A stretch of DNA of 64,000 bases, from the NCBI GenBank assembly GCA_965247535.1, contig OZ252018.1, positions 1,736,001-1,800,000 on the forward strand, read 5' to 3'. A model generated the notes under the pieces. That model was not told the origin of the DNA. It was given only the letters and a program-made list of their open reading frames with translations, and ran no database searches. This DNA comes from JAPPHY01 sp965247535 (GTDB lineage Bacteria; Chloroflexota; Dehalococcoidia; Lucifugimonadales; UBA2985). The position numbers were made by a program, and so were the translations under genes. How positions within the stretch are numbered: the stretch's first letter is position 1; every line of letters begins with the position of its first letter. Shown here one piece after another: positions 1-8,946 of this stretch.

Positions 1-1
1 G

Positions 2-2665
2 CAGTCCCTGGCGGGCATACGGGTGCTGGACTTCACGTGGGTACGCGCCGGCCCGTGGGGTTGCCGGTGGCTGGGGACGCTCGGAGCGGAGGTCATCAAG
101 ATCGAGTGGCCACAGAACCCGGACATGATACGCAATCCCGGCCTCATGAGCCTGCCAGGCATTGAGCCGAGCCTAAACTCCAACTACATGTTCAACGACA
201 CGAACGCCAACAAGCTCGGCGTCACTCTCAACGTCCGCTCGGAGAAGGGCATGGGCCTCCTCAAGCGGCTCATCGCAGCTTCGGACGTCATCGTCGAGAA
301 CTACAGCTCCCGCGTGCTGCAGAGCTGGGGCCTCCCGTTCGAGGAACTGAACAAGATCAAGCCCGGCATAATCTACGTCTCGCAGGCCGGTTTCGGCCAC
401 ACGGGACGAAACCACACCTACCAGACCATGGGCCCCGTTGCGCAGGCGTTGTCCGGCATGACCTACCTCTCCGGCCTGCCGGGCGAGCAGCCGTCAGGCT
501 GGGGCTGGTCCTATCTGGACGACACCGGCGGCATGTACACCGCCATGGGCGTCCTCACTGCGCTCAACCATCGCAACATGACCGGCCAGGGGCAGCACGT
601 CGACCTTTCCCAGATGATCATTGGCATACCGCTCAACGGCGCCGCGCTGCTGGACCTAACAATCAACGGCAGGAGCCTGCGGCGTGAGGGCTTCCCACCC
701 GGTAACCGGGCCCACTGGCCCGGCACGCCTCTGGCGCACAACTACCGCGGTCCCATCGTCGCGCCGCACAACGCCTATCGAACAAAGGGCGGCGGATACT
801 ACGATTGGTGTACCATCGCATGCTTTTCCGACGCCGAGTGGGGCAGCCTGGTGCAGGTGATGGGCTCGCCCGAGTGGGCCCTCTCCGAGCGGTTCGCCAC
901 TCTCCGAGGCCGCCTTGAGCACCAGGAGGAACTGGACCAGCTCATCGAGTCCTGGACCCAGACGGTTGAGCGGTACGAGATCATGGAGCGCTGCCAGGAC
1001 GCCGGCGTCCGTTCCATGCCCGTTCAGAGCAACAAGGACCGGGTGGCCAACGACCCTCAGCTGCGCCATCGTGGCATGTACACCGAGATGGAACATCCCC
1101 TCCTGGGTACGCACCTGTTCCAGAATGCTCCCTTCAAGATGTCGGACTCGCCCGCCTTCAACCACAGGCCCGCTCCGATGATCGGCCAGCACAACCGGCT
1201 GGTATTTGAGGGCCTGCTGGGGATGTCGCACGAGGAGCTGGTTGAGTGCTACGAGGACGGCACATTCTGGCCCTCCTCGATGGACCGCTACCCATACGTG
1301 GACGAGTCTATACAGGTAGGCCCACTGACGCCAGAGGAGGCCGCCGAGGTGGCTGAAGCCAGGCCTCTCCACAATGCGGACGGTTCGCAGAGGAACGGCG
1401 CCGAAGCGGCAGACCACGGTCCTCTGCACGGCCTTCGCGTGCTGGAGCTCTCGGACGAGAAGGCGCAGTGGGCGGGAAAGCTCATGGCCGACTTCGGGGC
1501 CGACGTCGTCAAGATCGAGCCTCCCGGAGGACAGTCCACCCGCACGGTGGGGCCCTTCTACCAGGACCTGCCGGACCGCGAGCGGAGCCTCTACTTCTGG
1601 CACTACAACACGTCCAAGCGCGGCGTCACTCTGGACCTGGAGACGGAGGACGGCCGAGGACTGTTCCGCAGACTGGCGGAGGGCGCCGACGTGATACTGG
1701 AGACTTTCAAGCCCGGCTACCTGCCTTCACTTGGCCTTGGATACGACGACCTGAAGGAGGACAACCCCGGCCTGATCATGTGCTCACTGACGCCGTTCGG
1801 ACAGAGCGGCCCGTGGAGTAACTTCGTCACGAGCGACCTGATCCAGCTGTCGGCCGGCGGCCAGATGGGCTGCTGCGGCTACAACGAGGAGGACGTGGAG
1901 GACCCGCCGCCCATTGCCGGCGGTGGCGGGCAGGCGTGGCACATGGGCAGCCACTACGCCTACATCGCCATGATGGCAGCGCTCAACCAGCGGGCAGTCA
2001 CCGGACGCGGTCAGTACATCGACTCCGCCGTCCACGACGCCTGCGCTCTCACCACCGAGATGCACGTGCTGACCTACATCTACACCGGCGAGGAGGTCCG
2101 CCGCAACACCGGCAGGCACGCCTCGTCGCCGACCGGCTTCTCCCAGCCCAAGAGCCAGCTGCGGTGCAGCGACGGGAAGTACGTGAACGCGTCGCTGCCC
2201 CCGCTGCGCTTGACGCCGGTGCAGGTGAAGACGCTTGCGGAGTGGATGGACGGCTACGGCATGGCCGGCGACCTGATGGACGAGAAGTACCAGAACCCGG
2301 AGGTCATCCGCGAGAACGGCACGTACATCCACGGCCTGTTCGTGGAGTTCGTGGGGAGCCTGACGCAGGACGAAGTGTACCACGGCGGACAGGAGCGTGG
2401 CTTCACGTGGGGCGCAATCCGCGCGCCGGACGACCTGGTGGACGACGGCCACCTGAGCGACCGCGGCTTTTGGACGCCGGTGGAGCACCCGGAGCTTGGC
2501 GAGACGTTCACGTATCCCGGCCCGGCGGGCATCTACAACGGGTCGCCGTGGAGCATCTCTCGAAGGGCGCCGCTAATCGGTGAGCACAACGCGGAGGTGC
2601 TCTGCGGAGAGCTTGGCCTGACGCCTGCGGAGCTCTCGGTGCTGGCGGAGAGCGGAGTGGTGTAA
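2..2665 (+). CDS. Tandem CaiB/BaiF family CoA-transferase (5' end outside window)
   Basis: Family III CoA-transferases move CoA between carboxylic acids through an aspartyl-CoA intermediate. The frame is open to the left edge (QSLAGIRVLD from base 2), so the true start lies outside. Two transferase copies follow each other, about residues 1-410 and 465-880 counted from the GTG at 23. Each has the family opening around a [IL]RVL[DE] strand and a TG[QR]GQ turn. Copy 1 keeps the catalytic Asp (D166, in YLDDTGG). Aligning on the TG[QR]GQ turn puts a Trp at that place in copy 2, so copy 2 is probably structural. The LRR lipoprotein gene begins 14 bases after the stop. The fused double architecture is known among CaiB-like proteins; the substrate cannot be read from sequence. 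Confidence 0.9.
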   Translation, partial: QSLAGIRVLDFTWVRAGPWGCRWLGTLGAEVIKIEWPQNPDMIRNPGLMSLPGIEPSLNSNYMFNDTNANKLGVTLNVRSEKGMGLLKRLIAASDVIVENYSSRVLQSWGLPFEELNKIKPGIIYVSQAGFGHTGRNHTYQTMGPVAQALSGMTYLSGLPGEQPSGWGWSYLDDTGGMYTAMGVLTALNHRNMTGQGQHVDLSQMIIGIPLNGAALLDLTINGRSLRREGFPPGNRAHWPGTPLAHNYRGPIVAPHNAYRTKGGGYYDWCTIACFSDAEWGSLVQVMGSPEWALSERFATLRGRLEHQEELDQLIESWTQTVERYEIMERCQDAGVRSMPVQSNKDRVANDPQLRHRGMYTEMEHPLLGTHLFQNAPFKMSDSPAFNHRPAPMIGQHNRLVFEGLLGMSHEELVECYEDGTFWPSSMDRYPYVDESIQVGPLTPEEAAEVAEARPLHNADGSQRNGAEAADHGPLHGLRVLELSDEKAQWAGKLMADFGADVVKIEPPGGQSTRTVGPFYQDLPDRERSLYFWHYNTSKRGVTLDLETEDGRGLFRRLAEGADVILETFKPGYLPSLGLGYDDLKEDNPGLIMCSLTPFGQSGPWSNFVTSDLIQLSAGGQMGCCGYNEEDVEDPPPIAGGGGQAWHMGSHYAYIAMMAALNQRAVTGRGQYIDSAVHDACALTTEMHVLTYIYTGEEVRRNTGRHASSPTGFSQPKSQLRCSDGKYVNASLPPLRLTPVQVKTLAEWMDGYGMAGDLMDEKYQNPEVIRENGTYIHGLFVEFVGSLTQDEVYHGGQERGFTWGAIRAPDDLVDDGHLSDRGFWTPVEHPELGETFTYPGPAGIYNGSPWSISRRAPLIGEHNAEVLCGELGLTPAELSVLAESGVV

Positions 2666-2679
2666 GCCGGAGACGTGAG

Positions 2680-4284
2680 GTGCGGGCGCTTGAGGCCTTT
2701 GTCATCGTTGGCCTGACTGCGCTGCTGACGGGGGCCTGCAATGCGCCTCCACCTATGCCGCCGGATGCGCCCGCGACTTCGGCGCCGGCCGCGGCTGAAG
2801 CTACCGCGCCCGCGGCGATCACCTTCCCTGACCGGAATCTGGAAAGGGCAATCAGGGACGCGCTTGGCCTGACCAGAACGGCGGCCATCTCCGAGGCCGA
2901 CCTGTCCAGGCTCACGAGCCTGGATGCCACCGCGCGTGACATCTACGACCTCAGCGGCATTCAAGGGCTGAAGGGTCTCACCGAGCTCTACCTTCACTTC
3001 AACCACGTTGAGGATGTATCGCCCCTCTTGTCGCTGACTGGCCTGAGGCGGCTGGACCTCAGGACCAACGCCGTCAGCGACCTGTCGCCGCTGGCATCAC
3101 TCACGAACCTGACCGAGCTGAGCCTCCGCTCCAACGAGGTCAGGGACGTCTCGCCCCTGGCCGGGCTGACACGGCTGGAGGCCCTGGACCTGGGGACCAA
3201 CAAGATAGTGGACATTTCGCCCCTTGTCTCCCTCACCAACCTCACCTGGCTCAACGTGGAAGAGAACCGTATCAAGGATGCGTCCTCCCTGACATCTCTC
3301 ACCAAGCTCACGCAGCTCTACCTCCATTGGAACAAGGTCGGCGACCTGACGCCTCTGACATCCCTGACGGGGCTCAGAGCCCTTGGTCTAGGCGCCAACG
3401 GGATAGAAGACCTGTCGCCCCTGGCGCCGATTGTGGACCTGGAGCTGCTCCATCTGTGGGGGAACGACGTGAGCGACATATCGCCACTGGCCAACATGAC
3501 CAGCCTCACCGAGCTTCAGCTGTGGCGCAACCGCGTAAGCGACCTATCGCCCCTGGCCTCCATGACCAACCTCAAAGAGCTACAGCTGTGGGAAAACGAG
3601 GTGAGCGACATATCACCGCTGGCCTCCATGACCTCGCTCACCGATCTCCGGCTCTGGTTGAACGACGTGAGCGACATTTCGGCCCTGGCGTCCACCACGA
3701 GCCTCACTCACGCGCACCTGGACGAGAACCGCATAGCCGACCTGTCGCCGCTGGCGTCCCTCGCCGGCCTGGAAACCCTTGACGTGACCGAAAACCTGGT
3801 GGTTGACGTCTCTCCCTTGCGCGCCGTAACAACCCTGACCGTGCTGAACCTGAGCGGCAACCTGATTGTCGACGTATCGCCCCTGGCGTCTCTGGTCAAC
3901 TTGCATTCCCTCAACGTGGGCGATAACGAAATCGAGGACTTTGCCCCACTCTCGGCGCTGACCGGCCTGACAAGCCTTTCCCTGGACAGGAATGAGATTG
4001 TGGACATCTCACCGCTGGCCTCGCTCACGGAGCTTACGCTGCTCGACTTGAGCTACAACGCTATCGAGGACGTGTCCATACTGGCGACCCTGACCAGCCT
4101 GGACGAACTCCACATTCAGTCCAACCTGATAGCGGACATAGCCCCGCTAGTGGAGAACGCCGGGCTGGGTTGGGGCGACCTGGTGCAGCTCAGGTACAAC
4201 AAGCTGGACTATAGTGAGGGGTCCGAGGACCGGGAGGACGTCGAAGTGCTCAGGGGGCGCGGGATAGAAGTGCGCCTCCGGTAG
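2680..4284 (+). CDS. Leucine-rich-repeat lipoprotein, internalin type
   Basis: 534 residues from a GTG preceded by GGAGA six bases upstream. The N-terminus is a lipoprotein signal (hydrophobic run, then LLTGAC), so the protein should be anchored outside the membrane. A short Pro/Ala linker follows, then an internalin-like cap (a PDRNLERAIRDALG helix ending in DLSGI). About 20 LRR units of 22 residues with the pattern LTxLxxLxLxxNxVxDISPLA fill residues 80-510. This repeat class forms a curved protein-binding surface. The units are so regular that they also show as a 66-base DNA repeat, which makes unit number prone to change by recombination. No catalytic domain is visible; the binding partner is unknown. 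Confidence 0.85.
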   Translation: MRALEAFVIVGLTALLTGACNAPPPMPPDAPATSAPAAAEATAPAAITFPDRNLERAIRDALGLTRTAAISEADLSRLTSLDATARDIYDLSGIQGLKGLTELYLHFNHVEDVSPLLSLTGLRRLDLRTNAVSDLSPLASLTNLTELSLRSNEVRDVSPLAGLTRLEALDLGTNKIVDISPLVSLTNLTWLNVEENRIKDASSLTSLTKLTQLYLHWNKVGDLTPLTSLTGLRALGLGANGIEDLSPLAPIVDLELLHLWGNDVSDISPLANMTSLTELQLWRNRVSDLSPLASMTNLKELQLWENEVSDISPLASMTSLTDLRLWLNDVSDISALASTTSLTHAHLDENRIADLSPLASLAGLETLDVTENLVVDVSPLRAVTTLTVLNLSGNLIVDVSPLASLVNLHSLNVGDNEIEDFAPLSALTGLTSLSLDRNEIVDISPLASLTELTLLDLSYNAIEDVSILATLTSLDELHIQSNLIADIAPLVENAGLGWGDLVQLRYNKLDYSEGSEDREDVEVLRGRGIEVRLR

Positions 4285-4313
4285 CCCGGCGCGCCATAGT
4301 GTGCGCGCGTGTG

Positions 4314-4342
4314 TTGACAAAGTGCAAGGCCGGTGCTACCGT
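4314..4342 (+). promoter_or_regulatory. Promoter of the first binding-lipoprotein gene
   Basis: TTGACA (4314-4319), 17-base spacer, TACCGT (4337-4342). The expected transcript start near 4349 lies before the AGGGGG ribosome site and the ATG at 4370. Confidence 0.6.
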
Positions 4343-4369
4343 GGCGCCATCTTCCTCAGGGGGTCAGAT

Positions 4370-6325
4370 ATGAAGTTACGATATACGCACCTCGCTAGTA
4401 GGATGACAATTGCGATAATCGCAGCCACCGCCATGGTGGCTGTCTTTGCTTGTGGGGAGGATCCAACTGCCACTCCTGTTCCCACGTCAACACCCAGTCC
4501 AACCGCCACGTCTCCCGAGCCAACGGCCGCATCGGAAATGATGGAGCCCACCGCCACGGCCGTGCCGGACGTAATGACGGACGAGTTCCGGGAGGACTGG
4601 GTGAACTATCTCAAGACCCACCCAGGCTATCAGGCGGAGTGGGGAGAGCCCCAGTACGGGGGCATTGTCAGGTTGAGCGGCCCCTCCACCCCCTCCCGTT
4701 CGCAGATCACGTTGGGTTGGAGCGCCTTCATCAACCTGTCCTTCGAGGCGCATAACAGCCTGCTGATGTTTGACCCCTGGCTGGAGCAGGACGACGGAGT
4801 ATTCTGCGATCTGTGCGAGACCTGGGAAGTGTCGAGCGACGGCAAGACCTACACCTTCAGGCTCAGGGACAACGTGCAGTTCCACTCCGAGGGATATGCC
4901 AAGGACATGGGCGCGCCGGGCTTCGGCTCGGAGCTTGTGTGCGAGGACGTGAAGCACAGCATGGAGTGGTTCGCCGCGCCTCCTGAAGGAACCGTGGCCA
5001 GCACTGCAGCCGCCGGCAAGGAGAAGATGGGACACCTGGACGAAGTCACCTGCCCGGACGGCCCGGACGGCAAGACCGTGGTGCTGGAATTCTCCATGTT
5101 CAGGAATCCCACGACCGGCTGGCTGGCCTCCGGCATCGCTATCTGGGACAAGGACTATAAGGAGTGGATGGATGCGGAGCACCCGGCCATCCAGTCCACC
5201 GGAGAGGAGATGGGCTACCTCCTGGACATGGGTACTGGGCCGCAAATCCCCGTGTCCTGGGAGCCGGAAGTGGTGCTGAAGACCCGCACCAATCCGAACT
5301 ACTGGATAGAGGGCGCGCCCCTCGTGGACGGCTACGAGTTCTACCCCATCCTGGACTACAACACCAAGTTCACGTCCTTCATCACGGGGAAGATCGACCA
5401 TGCCGGCCACGGCAGCAGCGGTCTGACCAAGGCCCAGGTCAAGCAGATACAGGAGAGCTACCAGGACTTCACGGTGCATGAGGTGCAGTACAACCACATT
5501 TCTCAGCTGCCCATGAGCCCCTTCAGGCCGCCCTTTGACGATTGGAAGGTCCGCTGGGCCATCCATCTTGCGCTGGACAGGCAGGCCTGGCTGGAGTTCA
5601 ACAAGGCGGGCACCCTCGACATGGCGGCTCACAACTACTACCTCCATCGAGCCAGCCCGTGGTCCTGGCCGGAGGAGGAGTTCTTGAAGTTCCCCGGCTG
5701 GAGGGCCGACCAGAAGGACGCAGACATAGCCGAGGCTAACCGCATCTTGGACGAGGTTTTCGGCCCCGGGGAGCGTCCCACCGACACGGAGATGACCATC
5801 TGGACTCTGCTCAGTCGTCGTGAGATCGGCGTGTGGGCTCTGGACCAGTTCAGGGAGTCCCTGGGCTGGGAGTTGGACGCCAGGTTTGTAGAGGTGGGCG
5901 AGTGGATCCAGAAGCGCCAGGAGGGTACCTTCGTCCTCCAGCCGGACGCCGCCCCCATGCACGGCATGGGCTACATCCCTGACCCCAGCGATGGCTTCTT
6001 CGGCGCTCACTCCCAGACGGGCACCCGACCTGACGCCTACGTCCGGGCCTGGAAGGGAGAAAACGAAGGGAAGGAACTACAGCCCGAGCTGGACAGGATA
6101 GACGCCCTCATTGAGGAGCAGGACGTTGAAACCGACCCTGCGAAGCGCCTGGAAATGGTCAGGCACCTGTCCAAATACATGATTGAGGAGCGCACGACCG
6201 GCGTGTTCCTGGGCGCAATGAACGTTGCATGGGGCACCGCGCCAAGGCTGAGGGGCACCCACTTCTACAGTCTGGGGACCTATTCTCAGCAGCGCCTGTA
6301 CGACAGGTGGTGGATTACCGAGTAG
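4370..6325 (+). CDS. ABC transporter substrate-binding lipoprotein, family 5 (oligopeptide/nickel type)
   Basis: 651 residues. The ATG at 4370 is chosen because AGGGGG lies six bases upstream and the signal peptide begins directly; an upstream in-frame start would add 23 non-signal residues. The signal ends at a lipobox Cys (C28 in VFAC), then a Thr/Pro/Ser linker of about 45 residues. The rest is a family-5 binding fold that captures a ligand outside the cell and passes it to the permeases encoded downstream. The C-terminus (LGTYSQQRL, then an aromatic-rich end) matches the second binding protein at 26063-28045, so the two are paralogues. Ligand unknown: peptides, opines, sugars or nickel are all handled by this family. 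Confidence 0.88.
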   Translation: MKLRYTHLASRMTIAIIAATAMVAVFACGEDPTATPVPTSTPSPTATSPEPTAASEMMEPTATAVPDVMTDEFREDWVNYLKTHPGYQAEWGEPQYGGIVRLSGPSTPSRSQITLGWSAFINLSFEAHNSLLMFDPWLEQDDGVFCDLCETWEVSSDGKTYTFRLRDNVQFHSEGYAKDMGAPGFGSELVCEDVKHSMEWFAAPPEGTVASTAAAGKEKMGHLDEVTCPDGPDGKTVVLEFSMFRNPTTGWLASGIAIWDKDYKEWMDAEHPAIQSTGEEMGYLLDMGTGPQIPVSWEPEVVLKTRTNPNYWIEGAPLVDGYEFYPILDYNTKFTSFITGKIDHAGHGSSGLTKAQVKQIQESYQDFTVHEVQYNHISQLPMSPFRPPFDDWKVRWAIHLALDRQAWLEFNKAGTLDMAAHNYYLHRASPWSWPEEEFLKFPGWRADQKDADIAEANRILDEVFGPGERPTDTEMTIWTLLSRREIGVWALDQFRESLGWELDARFVEVGEWIQKRQEGTFVLQPDAAPMHGMGYIPDPSDGFFGAHSQTGTRPDAYVRAWKGENEGKELQPELDRIDALIEEQDVETDPAKRLEMVRHLSKYMIEERTTGVFLGAMNVAWGTAPRLRGTHFYSLGTYSQQRLYDRWWITE

Positions 6326-6389
6326 CAGGGCGCAGTCTCAACGTGCACGAGGCGGCTCCGCGTTTGCGGTGCGTGAGAAGTGATGACGG

Positions 6390-6422
6390 CCAGTTCTGGG
6401 ACCGGCATGGCCCCAGAACTGG
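6390..6422 (+). terminator. Intercistronic hairpin between binding protein and permease genes
   Basis: Perfect 11-base inverted repeat (6390-6400 with 6412-6422, 11-base loop). A second 6-base stem lies at 6429-6434/6442-6447. There is no T tract. It sits in the 211-base gap between binding protein and permeases, where such hairpins usually protect the upstream message or reduce read-through so that the binding protein is made in excess. Confidence 0.55.
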
Positions 6423-6536
6423 TTCTTGGCTCAGGTGGGAGCTGAGCGTTCTCCGGCTCATTGAGATATCAGGTGCAGGTCGGCATACGGCACGGCTAGG
6501 CACACCGCCCGAACGGCTCAGAGATCAGGAGGCAAA

Positions 6537-7490
6537 ATGACCGAGTACATCCTTCGCAGGTTGTTGCTGGGGGTACTGACCGCGTTCCTGGTGTCCATAC
6601 TGGTCTTTGCCCTCCTTCGCATCGCACCCGGGGACGTGGTGGACGCTATCCTGGGTGGTGAGGGTGAGGCCTACTCCGATGAGATAAGGGAGGCGCTCCG
6701 CGAGCAGCTTGGCCTGAACAGGCCCCTTCCGGTACAGTACCTGACATTCATTCGGGACTTCGTGACCCTGCAGTGGGGGGAGTCTCTCCGCAACAACACG
6801 GAGATCTGGCCGCAGATCAAGAAGAAGCTGCCAATTACCCTGGAGCTCGCCCTAATGACGTTGCTTATCTCAGTGTTAATGGGCATTCCCATAGGGACGC
6901 TCATGGCACTGTACCGTGACACGTGGGTGGACTACGTACTCCGGGTGTTCTCCCTGGCCGGGCTGTCTATTCCAAACTTCTGGACCGCAACCATGATTGT
7001 CCTTGGGGGCGCCTTCTTCCTCAACTGGAGCCCGCGACTGGAGTACGTGTCTCCTCTGGAGGACCCGCGGGCTAACTTCATCATGTTCTTCTGGCCCGCT
7101 CTGGCTGCAGGATGGGTTGGCCAGGCCACACAAGCCAGAATGATGCGCTCTACGATGTTGGAGGTGTTGCGACAGGACTACATACGGACCGCCCATGCCA
7201 AGGGACTGAGGTATTATGTGGTTGTCTACCGCCACGCCCTGAAGAACGCCCTTCTGCCGGTGGTCACCATTATCGGCATTACTGTGGCGCTGATACTGGG
7301 CGGGACGGTCATCATAGAGACCATCTTCCAGCTGCCGGGGCTGTCAAGGTACCTGGTCCAGAGCCTTCAGAACTGGGACTACACCGTGGTGCAGACCGTG
7401 GTGCTGTTCCTTTCGATATGGATCGTGCTGTCCAACCTGGTGGTTGACCTGGCTTACGGCTGGCTGGATCCCAGGATTCGATACGACTAG
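6537..7490 (+). CDS. ABC transporter permease, DppB/OppB family
   Basis: 317-residue integral membrane protein of normal family length. The ATG is four bases after AGGAGG. An N-terminal membrane segment (residues 8-30) is followed by a periplasmic stretch, and five more segments lie in the BPD_transp_1 domain. The cytoplasmic EAA-type loop that contacts the ATPase is seen near residues 220-240 (RTAHAKGLR). It forms the translocation channel with the DppC-type permease 47 bases downstream, fed by the lipoprotein encoded upstream. No ATPase gene follows, so the nucleotide-binding subunits must come from elsewhere. Confidence 0.92.
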   Translation: MTEYILRRLLLGVLTAFLVSILVFALLRIAPGDVVDAILGGEGEAYSDEIREALREQLGLNRPLPVQYLTFIRDFVTLQWGESLRNNTEIWPQIKKKLPITLELALMTLLISVLMGIPIGTLMALYRDTWVDYVLRVFSLAGLSIPNFWTATMIVLGGAFFLNWSPRLEYVSPLEDPRANFIMFFWPALAAGWVGQATQARMMRSTMLEVLRQDYIRTAHAKGLRYYVVVYRHALKNALLPVVTIIGITVALILGGTVIIETIFQLPGLSRYLVQSLQNWDYTVVQTVVLFLSIWIVLSNLVVDLAYGWLDPRIRYD

Positions 7491-7537
7491 GCCGGCAGCA
7501 ACGTAGCCACCTGGGGAGACGGTGCCAAGGAGGCGTG

Positions 7538-8440
7538 ATGGCGACTCGGGAAGAGAGACTGGAACCTCTGGCAACCCGGATGCGGGCGCCCTTGCCGGCG
7601 CGCCTGTTGAAGGGACTGAGCAACTTCATTGTCAGAAAGCCATTGGGCGCCTTTGGGGCATTCATTATCCTGGCCATGGTGTTTATGGCCCTGACGGCAC
7701 CCTGGATCTCGGGCGACCCCAACAAGTGGCACATAAGCGACGCGATGTACGGCCCGTCCTGGAAGTACTGGCTGGGTACCAACGACCTGGGCCAGGACAT
7801 GTGGGCGATGATAGTGAGAGGCGCCAGAATATCACTCTACGTGGGGTTCTTGGCAGTGGCCATGGGGTCCTGCAGCGGTGGGGTAATCGGGCTGGTGAGC
7901 GCCTACTACGGCGGGAAGGTGGACATAAGCATACAGAGGCTCATGGACGCTCTAATGTCCATACCCACTCTCATCCTGGCTCTTGCGATTATGGCCGCAC
8001 TCGGCCAGTCACTCAACAATGTAGTCCTCGCCATTGGCATTGTGCAGATTCCCAGGGCAAACCGCATAGTGCGCTCCCAGGCCCTGTCCGTGAAGGAGTC
8101 GGAGTATGCCCTGGCGGCGCGTTCCATTGGCGCGGGTGACATACGCATAATGGTGTACCACATACTTCCACAGTGCATGGCTCCCTGGCTCATCATCGCA
8201 TCCGCGGGTCTGGGTACGGCCATCATATCGGAAGCTTCCTTGAGTTTCCTGGGCATGGGAGTGCCTCCTACTGTGCCTACCTGGGGAGGAATGCTCTCCA
8301 CGCGAGGAAGGGAGTTCTTCATCGACAATCCCTGGATGGCGATATGGCCGGGCGTGGCAATCTCTCTTGCCGTCTACGGTTTCAATCTCTTCGGGGACGC
8401 GCTGCGGGACGTGCTTGACCCGCGGCTACGCGGACTATAG
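7538..8440 (+). CDS. ABC transporter permease, DppC/OppC family
   Basis: 300 residues. The ATG at 7538 is preferred over the adjacent GTG at 7535 because AAGGAGG (7527-7533) is then correctly spaced. An N-terminal cytoplasmic helix and membrane segment are followed by the LGTNDLGQDMW-type segment typical of DppC, then a BPD_transp_1 domain with five membrane segments and the EAA loop (ARSIGAGDIRIM). It is the second half of the heterodimeric channel. The operon ends here and converges on the RsbW-like gene. Confidence 0.92.
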   Translation: MATREERLEPLATRMRAPLPARLLKGLSNFIVRKPLGAFGAFIILAMVFMALTAPWISGDPNKWHISDAMYGPSWKYWLGTNDLGQDMWAMIVRGARISLYVGFLAVAMGSCSGGVIGLVSAYYGGKVDISIQRLMDALMSIPTLILALAIMAALGQSLNNVVLAIGIVQIPRANRIVRSQALSVKESEYALAARSIGAGDIRIMVYHILPQCMAPWLIIASAGLGTAIISEASLSFLGMGVPPTVPTWGGMLSTRGREFFIDNPWMAIWPGVAISLAVYGFNLFGDALRDVLDPRLRGL

Positions 8441-8492
8441 GCACGGCGGCATACGGCGCAGGCTTGTAGACCGGGGAGGAACTGCCATCCGA

Positions 8493-8508
8493 GGAGGCCG
8501 GCGCCTCC
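8493..8508. terminator. GC-rich hairpin between convergent genes
   Basis: GGAGGC, 4-base loop, GCCTCC. It lies between the convergent permease and RsbW-like genes. There is no T tract on either side, so the terminator role is tentative. Confidence 0.3.
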
Positions 8509-8523
8509 GGGAGCAGAGCGGGG

Positions 8524-8946
8524 TTACTCAGACTTTCTGAGCGCCACAATAGTCAGGCGGTTCTGCTCGTTCTCGCGCTTGTAGTGCATCTGGTCCATGA
8601 GGGTCTTCACCAGGTGCACGCCCAGTCCACCGATTCGGCGCTCTTCCACCGCCGCGTTCAGGTCTGGCTCCGGTGCGTCGCTGAGCGGATCGAATGGCCG
8701 GCCGCTGTCCACAATCTCGATGGTTATGGCACCCGAGTCGGACGTGACGTTGATCTCGATGTCCTGCAGTTTGTCGTCGTAGCCGTAGTCCATGACGTTG
8801 AGCACCAGTTCCTCCAGTGTGAGATGCACCCGATAGGAGAAACCCGGGTCCCATTCCTCGCGCTCGGCCATGCCTTCCACGGCTTCGATGACCTGCTCCA
8901 ACTCGGCGCGGTCGCTCTTGACCCTAAGGGTAAGTGTCTCGCTCAC
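8524..8946 (-). CDS. RsbW/SpoIIAB-like anti-sigma serine kinase (GHKL ATPase)
   Basis: 140 residues, a bare HATPase_c_2 domain. The N-box (EELVLNVMDYG) with the Mg-binding Asn, the G1 box (DSGRPFDP) and the G2 box (GGLGVHLV) are all present. Proteins of this family bind a sigma factor or other partner and phosphorylate a STAS antagonist on Ser. The GTG start overlaps the stop of the phosphatase gene by four bases (GTGA), so translation is coupled. With the STAS and PP2C genes upstream it forms a complete partner-switching module. No sigma factor gene is adjacent, so the output target is unknown. Confidence 0.88.
   Translation of the reverse strand: MSETLTLRVKSDRAELEQVIEAVEGMAEREEWDPGFSYRVHLTLEELVLNVMDYGYDDKLQDIEINVTSDSGAITIEIVDSGRPFDPLSDAPEPDLNAAVEERRIGGLGVHLVKTLMDQMHYKRENEQNRLTIVALRKSE

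Noticed and set aside
656..1603. Open frame of 315 codons on the minus strand inside the CoA-transferase gene
   Set aside because: Antisense shadow typical of GC-rich genes; no ribosome site or family signature.
2950..4200. Regular 66-base DNA repeats that could be mistaken for a tandem or CRISPR-like array
   Set aside because: They are in frame and encode 22-residue LRR units; repeats are not identical and there are no spacers.
4487..6010. Open frame of 507 codons antisense to the first binding-lipoprotein gene
   Set aside because: The plus-strand protein is unmistakable; the antisense translation is low-complexity and unlike any protein.
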